A DNA stretch of 64,000 bases from Paracentrotus lividus (lineage: Eukaryota > Echinodermata > Echinoidea > Camarodonta > Echinidae): contig CALNVZ010002143.1 of NCBI GenBank assembly GCA_940671915.1, forward strand, positions 309,022 to 373,021, in the 5' to 3' direction. The notes beneath the pieces were generated by a model that worked only from the letters and a program-made list of their open reading frames with translations, made no database searches and was not told the DNA's origin. The position numbers and the translations under genes are program-made. Positions 57,373 through 64,000 of the stretch are shown here, piece by piece; position 1 is the first letter of the stretch, and every line of letters begins with the position of its first letter.

Positions 57373-58130
57373 TACATGTTATATGGGGGTATGAACTTGG
57401 TGTTATAGTGGTTGAAGTTAAATATAAAATATTTGGACAATACAGGTCCACTTATATGGTGATGTTCGGGTAACAAAGAACAATGTTATAGCAGAGGTTA
57501 AAGTTAAATGCTATATAGTTATATTTGAACAATACAGGTTCGCTTATATGACAAAGGAGTGGTATAAGCAGTGACGTTTAGTAATTTGGAAGATTGGTAG
57601 ATGGTTGAACAATAGTTCACTTAATTGAAGACGAGAGGTTTAGTTGTGAGTTTGGAGATTGGGATATATTTGAACAATACAGGTTCACTTAGCTTTAGTT
57701 GGGGACAGAATAGCAGTGAATTTTGATAGTTGAGATTCAAATATTAGTTGGATAGTATACGTTTATTCATATAGGACATAGGTTGTGTTTTATATGCTTG
57801 GAAGTAAATATAAAACACACATTTTAGCTGGAAAAGTCAGGTCCTTATATCCTGGGAAGAAGTTATAGTTGGTACATGTATGTCCTGCTTGTAGCAAACA
57901 TTGAGACAGTGAGTTTGATGGGAATAAAACTTAGATATTATTCCGTTAAAGGTAAATGGCATGTGTGTGTGTATTCATTTGAGTTTACCATGTGACAGCA
58001 TTGCTTAATCTTCCCGACGCTAATTAAGATATGTCATATCTTATTGAAAGAAAAGAGAATGACTCCTCATTAAAACCCTAAAAAAATTGGAATCCGCCCA
58101 TTACTTTTGTTTATAGAAGAGGTAGAAACA
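57373..58130. other. Unassigned sequence
   Basis: Phrases like GAACAATACAGGTTC(A/G)CTTA recur near 57430, 57528 and 57675, suggesting a diverged ~115-bp tandem repeat. No gene. Confidence 0.4.
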
Positions 58131-58132
58131 AA

Positions 58133-59664
58133 TGTATTCGTAGGTAACAGCTAATGTATTCGTAGGTAACATAGGTATAACTGGCTTACATGTATATTTT
58201 AAAATATTTGTTTGAATCCAATTGATACAATAATTGGGTAGGGGTATCAAACTTACTGTTTCTTGTGAAAAATATCTTTCTCAGCCAATACATGGGTACA
58301 TACATGCCAAGTATTAGGGAAACGCTCACTTTTAACCAAAAACGTCAATATTTGTCCTGTTTATCGTATGTTTATATGTTTTAATCAAGATTATTGGTAT
58401 TAGTAAGTGTAAGGTATTTTCTCAATATTGTGCTTGATAAAAAGCATAAAAACCGATTAAAATGATAAAGTCTAAACTAAAAGATTCACACATGAGAATA
58501 ATATATTGCGCATATTTATTAATAGCATCAGCCCCTCGGCAACAATAACAAATGAATACGATGTCTTCTGTCTAACATAAATACTTTAACATAATTCGAA
58601 AAAAAAAATGTTAATCAAATGTCTTTCAACGAACATTACATTATAGATGTAGAGCACTTTTTTAATGATTCACCAACTGGTATGGGCATTCTCTCATCAC
58701 GTTTATTCTGAAATCATATTTACATAAGCATGAAACCATAAACGAACAAAATATTAGCTATATTTTATTTTTAAATCTCAATATTCATTATACCATTCTT
58801 TTAAATCTAAAATAAAAATGTTCTATTGTATCGTCATATAAATATCTAAGCACTTACATGCACATAAGATTATCCCATTTTGTTATCTTATTCCAATAAT
58901 ACTATTTGTGGGTAACAGTGAGTGTCTTGAACTGTTTATGAGTTAAAATATTCATATGTTAAAAATATAATTGACTGTTTCTTGATATGATATGAATATT
59001 GGAAAGAATTAAAGATCTCTTGCTGAAACGTAACCAAAATCAAAGTATTTTGAGAGAATATAATACGTCAATGACACACATCCAGGCTGAATATCCCAAC
59101 CAAATTGAATTTCTGCTGCACTGTATGATTAAAGAGAGCGATACACGTCTGCATCTGTCACTTTAACATCATTTTCATTTTCATGAAAAATAAAAATGAA
59201 AATGAAGTCAACTTTACTTTAATCAACATGGTTTCGATAACTTATGAAATTATGAGTCTGACTAAATACGCATGAAATCCCAAGTTGGAAATTAAAGATA
59301 ACTTAAAGAATGAGGCAAGTTTGCTTTGTATATTGAACTCCAGATTGCAATTCATTAATAAGAAACATAAACACCTGATAAATGAAATCTAAAAAAGGAT
59401 AAGTCGCAAAAAAAAATCAACGTTTAGATTTTTTTTTTATTTTTATATAAGTAATGAAAATCCATCTCAGTAAATATTATTCATTTCGTATTTTGAAATG
59501 AAATTAGAGAAGGTTAATTCATATCTGTTATGTACGGATGGTGTCAATCGGCAAACGTGCCTTGAATGAAATAGGAAAAAAGGATTTGTTAATCCCGAAT
59601 AATGCAATAAGCTATAATTTGGGGCACTTTATTTCAAGTCTGATAATCACCAATACAACAACAA

Positions 59665-59708
<44 letters not shown>

Positions 59709-60595
59709 TGGGTCCAAACGATGTCCCCAATATCTATTGGGACTATTCCTTCCTTTCCAATAAAGAAAAGGCAATGTGAGGTTAATTGTAAAGCCGAAAA
59801 TGACAGTTTACGTTACATTGTTACCTACGAATACACATTGTTACCTACGAATACACGTGACACCACTGCAGGAAATGCTATCCCATGTTTTTATTTAATC
59901 CTAAAAAGCTATTTTTTTTGGTAATTAAATTTGAAAGAGATTCCCCACTTGATAAGCGCTACGAAATTATTTAAAGCTTGATAACATTGTTTCAGAGGAA
60001 AATTACTTCTCAACAATAAAATTAAATTATTTTACATTAATAAGGAAAATGTCGAAACATAATGAAAACATAAAATTCTAAACAAGAAAATTATCACACA
60101 ATATCCTATTTATATGACGAATGAAACTACAAAAGTTTGTAACTTTCGTCTCAAGACAAATTACTAAAATATATGCCAGAAACACGCTATGCATGCTTGT
60201 ATTCGTAGGTAACATTCGGAATGTCAAATGTTACCTACGAATACAGCACTTATAAGGCAATATCTAACAAACCTAGTGTTCAAGGATGATAAAAGTTTAC
60301 CCACGTCAGCAAGACATCGTTTGTCAACTGTCCCTACAATATTTGTCACTAATGTCTTAAGGTATAGAAATGGCAGGGGTTTATAGGTGTATTCGTAGGT
60401 AACTGAATTTTTTTACCACACGAAAATTTCGGACCTTTGACCTCTTCTGCCAGATTAACAAAGAAAGCAATGTTACTGGGAACAATGCATGTCGATAGGG
60501 AATGGTGAGGCGCTTCTGTACGGTAATTAGGAGCCGTACTTCGTTATATCTAGTATGGTTTATAAGCTTTAAAAAAAGATGTATTCGTAGGTAAC
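58133..60595. repeat. Region with eight copies of TGTATTCGTAGGTAAC in both orientations
   Basis: Exact or near-exact 16-mers at 58133, 58155, 60198, 60388 and 60580 (+) and at 59820, 59840 and 60230 (-). The first two and the minus pair are tandem; 60198/60230 are head-to-head. An (AT)n microsatellite lies at 59668-59704. No coding sequence. It may be a DNA transposon with clustered transposase-binding sites, but termini are not identified. Confidence 0.7.
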
Positions 60596-60750
60596 GTTCA
60601 AATTTACCACTCGAAAAAAAATTCCAGAGATTCTTTGGATTGCCCTATATTATTCAAATTTGGTACAATTTCTCCTGAGATGTGTGCCATCCTAAAATAC
60701 AACTTAAATCTAAATTATTTGATGATTTTTCTTTAAAAAGTTTGGTCGCG

Positions 60751-60808
<58 letters not shown>

Positions 60809-61439
60809 AAAAATGGCCAAAAATGGCATGTTTTTAAATCGTTTAAAAAAAAAAGTTCACTCCAAATGAAGTTGGAACGAATGCGGCACGAATAAGTTCA
60901 CCGGTGCGAATACATAAAACGAAAAATTGAGGTTCCTACATTTTTTTTGGATTTTTTTTTTATTGGCCTGAACATGATCAAAAAAACCGTGTACACTTTT
61001 CGCTGGAATCGACCATATGTTCATTTCAAATGTGATAAGGGCTAAAGGAACTTGACAAGAGGTAAATCAAGGGTAAAATAAAAGGATGTTGCTTGTCACT
61101 TACCTTCTCTTCGTAAATAATGTTAGCTCCGTTTACTACTAAGTTAAGGATGTTCTGATATTTGTAAAGTCTCAATTCTTTTCAAAAAGCATACACGCAG
61201 ATATCTAAATCACCGCTATGAAAATAAAATGCCACAGCAATAGAGCATGAACACCTGATCCACAAAATATCCACTATAACACTATGGATCCTATACCTTG
61301 GACAACTGGAATGGAGACGCTAGCTGGCTCCTTGGACGGAGCCTTGTAGGTAGGTCTTCGGATCCTATAAACATATTTGCTGATACCGTTGGATCCATTG
61401 AGAGTACAGTGGTGCAGGCCCCTTTAGCTTATGCGTGAG
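60596..61439. other. Unassigned sequence with a 55-base A run
   Basis: Poly-A at 60751-60805, possibly a retrotransposon tail but with no recognised element upstream, or a homopolymer expansion. GGATCC-rich phrases at 61286-61395 do not form a known structure. Confidence 0.4.
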
Positions 61440-61690
61440 GGATCGGGGAGCATCGAAAATATTGGTATACACAGCCTGCGAGCTCGCTTGCTAGGCTGCT
61501 CTCGTCTCACGCGACGAGCGCATCGAGACGTCGTTAGAATGCTGCCGGGCCGCTCACACGTACGTTTCTCGCCTATTGGTTATGTGTTCGCCGTCAGGAG
61601 GGCGCCATGTTGGTTTAAGGTGCGCGCGCACGCTAGTTTTCGTGTGCAACGCGAGCGGTCGGTAATTTGTTGTAATCTTTTTCTCAAGCA
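61440..61690. promoter_or_regulatory. CpG-rich stretch, possible promoter or first exon
   Basis: Dense CpG (CGCGACGAGCGC, GCGCGCGCACGC, GCAACGCGAGCGG) in AT-rich surroundings, with an inverted CCAAT box (CTATTGGTTA) near 61575 and CGCCATGTTGG at 61602. An 87-residue open frame crosses it without a recognisable domain. It could be the 5' end of a host gene, or a GC-rich repeat. Confidence 0.25.
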
Positions 61691-61875
61691 GTAGAAACGA
61701 GTTGGACAGCAAATTAAAAAAAAAAAAAAACACCGAAATACATCAAAAGTGGCAAAATGGTGCATATGCATCTTGAATTTGGAGATTGGTGTATAAAATA
61801 AACTAATTCAACAAACAATTGGGAATTATTTATGCATCTTGGAAGCCTGATCAAAACGACGAATTTTGGGGTTAT

Positions 61876-62498
61876 AAAATCATAGTTTTTCAATATCTCT
61901 TCCCTTTTTGATATTTTGAAAAAAATATGAAATGTTAATTAGTCGTTACCTGAACCGATGCCGTTGTTGGTTTAAGGAGGATAGTTTTTTTTTTTTTACT
62001 TGGAGACACACCCTGGAATATCACTTGTGAAACCCACGTGAAATATTACCAAACACCGGAATGGGACTGGAAAACTTGGCCGATAGTCGCGGCAATATAG
62101 CCTCTTAACGCACGCTGACATTATTTTCTGCGAGTTTCAATACAATATTAATTAATTTTTTCCTGTTTACTGCATCATTAACCCAACGAAACATAGACAT
62201 ACATTGTATTTCCACACTCCAAATTTTAATTTCGATGATTGATATCAACATTAAAATCATAAATAAACGATTGACATAATGATGAAAATGTACTTGTTAC
62301 GAATCTATGGTTTTATTTGTAAAAAAGAGAAGATTTTACCTGATTTCAAAGGGGCGTCCCCAAGTAAAAAAAAACTATCCTCCTTAAACCAACAACGGTA
62401 TCGGTTCAGTTAACTTCTAATTAAAATTTCATATTTTTTTCAAAATATCAAAAAGGGAAGAGATATGAAAAAATTATGATTTTATAAAAGCACATAGG
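61876..62498. mobile_element. Long-TIR MITE, family A copy 2 (complete)
   Basis: Arms of ~130 bp: CAATATCTCTTCCCTTTTTG to GGAGGATAG on the left and its inverse on the right, around an interior nearly identical to copy 1 (for example CACCGGAATGGGACTGG against CACCGGAATTGGACTGG). Outer boundary is near TTATAAAATCAT/ATGATTTTATAA; the palindromic TTATAA obscures the exact target duplication. Confidence 0.85.
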
Positions 62499-62847
62499 GT
62501 ACATGCAGGTAATATGGGCCAGCAGGTAATATGGGCCACCTGAAGCAAATCATGTCGTGACCGTCGACCGGTGACGGGTGTGAGCACCATAATGTTTTTC
62601 ATATGAACTGTATACCAAAATATATCGTCGTGAGAGCATCTGGTGCCGAAATTTCTCTGAGAAAATTACTGAAAACCAACAAGGTAGGAAAAACTTACGG
62701 CATTTTTTTACCCTGATGTAAAATTTGATATTTCACAGAATGTGATGGTGTATGAGTGTTTGAGGGGATAACCTCAATTGTTTTGTGTATTTAGTAATAC
62801 CCTAGGAGCCAAGGGCCGTTAATCAGCATTTTTGCTGGGGAAGGTTT

Positions 62848-63190
62848 GAAGGTCCTATCTAGAGTAAAATTTTGCGCTGATTCCAAAAATGTCACTCTTA
62901 CTGACCGTACCCGTGACACTTCGGCCATTTTGACCAATTTTTGTCCAAAAATGACCATTTTGGTCACTTGTGGTCAAGGGTATTTTATTTCTATAATTTT
63001 TGCCGATAAATGGGATTTTAAAAACCTATCCGATGTAAAAATGTGCGCTGATTCTAGAAAAAGTGGTTTTATTGACTCGGTGGGTCATTAAAGAGGTCAT
63101 TTTGGTCAATTTCAGCCAAAAATTGTCATTTTTATCATTTATGGGGCCAAAATTAGACCAAAATGACCATCAGAGTTATCCAAGTGAAGG
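62848..63190 (+). repeat. Diverged ~170-bp tandem duplication
   Basis: CCTATCTAGAGTAAAATTTT followed by GCGCTGATTCC recurs as CCTATCCGATGTAAAAATG followed by GCGCTGATTC 170 bp later; both are followed by short GACCATTTTGGTCA-like palindromes. Confidence 0.6.
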
Positions 63191-64000
63191 TTTTCCCACC
63201 TCCAAACCATTTTAAAAAACTTCCTTGGGTCTAAAGCAATACTCCCATACCATTTTCCTAAAATATTTGGACAGCCCTGGTCATATAGGCCAGTTTGACC
63301 GAAAGTGACCATTTTGCCATTTTGCAGGATTTTGCTATACAGGCCCATGTATTACGTGTATTAGTGTATACACGTGTATATATGTCATGTATGTAGATGT
63401 ATTATCCTTTCGTTCAACTCATTTCACTAAAGAGTTGGCTAGTGGTCGAGAAGTGGCAACAATTGATGCTGATTTCAAAAATAGGGGTCTTATTCAACCT
63501 ACCCATAAGTTTCTGGTCACTTATTGGTCACTTATTGGCCGAAGATTGACCATTAGCCCAAATGAAATAAATATACGATTTACAATAAATACAGTGCCTA
63601 AAACATAATTAGACTGTGTCTCTAAGCACTTAGCAGACATTTTTTTATCATCCGGGTCCTCAGAAACAGATTTACCCCGCACACAATATGTGCACATTCT
63701 CCACTCCCTACTTAGCATGCTGACCATGAACTATTAAAAGAACAAAAAAAAATGTTTGATATTTGCTTTCACAACAAAAGGCATGCACAAATATGACAAG
63801 CCTGAAAATCTGTGGTATTTCCTGTGATTTAATCGTTGTAATGTCCACTGTGGCGGTTCTTACCACTTTGACCCGCACTGACCATTCCTATATGTAAATG
63901 GTCAATGTGAGCTAAAATTGCAACAACTGCCAAAGTGTATACAGTAATCCATTAATTAGTCTACAATGCACTAATTGTCTTGATTTCAATGTTTGTTAAT
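63191..64000. other. Unassigned sequence to window end
   Basis: AT-rich, with further GTCACTTATTGG repeats near 63515. No gene recognised. Confidence 0.4.

Larger units (their letters stand above)
62495..64000. mobile_element. Putative TAGGG-end element, right part outside window
   Basis: TAGGGTACATGCAGGTAATA at 62495, followed by a second CAGGTAATATGGGCCA at 62523, resembles the end and doubled motif of the 21259-22266 element. If so, its partner lies beyond 64000. Confidence 0.35.

Noticed and set aside
60751..60805. Poly-A as a processed pseudogene tail
   Set aside because: No coding remnant or AATAAA signal upstream and no target duplication seen.
61431..61694. 87-residue Arg-rich protein
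   Set aside because: Open frame is explained by CpG/GC-rich composition; no domain, no splice context.

Overview
This is a piece of a eukaryotic genome, very probably a marine invertebrate. It is AT-rich and full of microsatellites. I found no intact host gene, tRNA or rRNA. Nearly everything I can explain is mobile DNA: decayed non-LTR retrotransposons, Tc1/mariner-, PIF/Harbinger- and piggyBac-like DNA elements, tRNA-derived SINEs, and many MITE or foldback elements. The foldback elements with tandem-repeat arms resemble the TU elements described from sea urchins, so an echinoderm is my best guess (inference, modest confidence). Two runs of 25 N mark assembly gaps, and near-duplicated sequence lies around both, so part of the apparent duplication may be artefact.

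Layout. 1-6.6 kb: a long-TIR MITE (family A), another long-TIR element (family B), and a broken L1-type ORF1. 6.6-41.7 kb: one CR1/L2/Jockey-like retrotransposon of about 3.4 kb has been stretched over 35 kb by three insertions. (1) A foldback element (6935-13245) with minisatellite arms sits in the endonuclease gene and is flanked by the 9-bp duplication CTCTTTTAC. (2) A piggyBac-like element (15798-16833) is flanked by TTAA in the 3' part of the ORF. (3) A Tc1/mariner-like element with TA duplications (17495-41610) sits in the 3' UTR. The mariner is itself split by a 22.6-kb element with 41-bp terminal inverted repeats and a TTA duplication (17973-40580, PIF/Harbinger-like by signature). That element has filled with further elements, including a 5.2-kb long-TIR element (34130-39297) holding a second, minus-strand retrotransposon, which is in turn split by a MITE. 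In two cases the reading frame closes exactly when the insertion plus one target-site copy is removed.

41.7-44.3 kb: palindromic MITEs and low-complexity DNA. 44.3-53.6 kb: pieces of a Tx1/L1-like retrotransposon with its middle inverted relative to both ends and partly duplicated around a gap. 54.2-57.4 kb: a compact 3.15-kb sibling of the giant TTA element. 57.4-61.9 kb: unassigned DNA in which a 16-bp motif recurs eight times in both orientations, then a short CpG-rich stretch. 61.9-64 kb: a second family A copy, then the start of another element whose partner end lies outside the window.

The genes do not work together as a pathway. The window is best read as a layered insertion record, with the CR1-like element as the oldest datable layer in the central nest.
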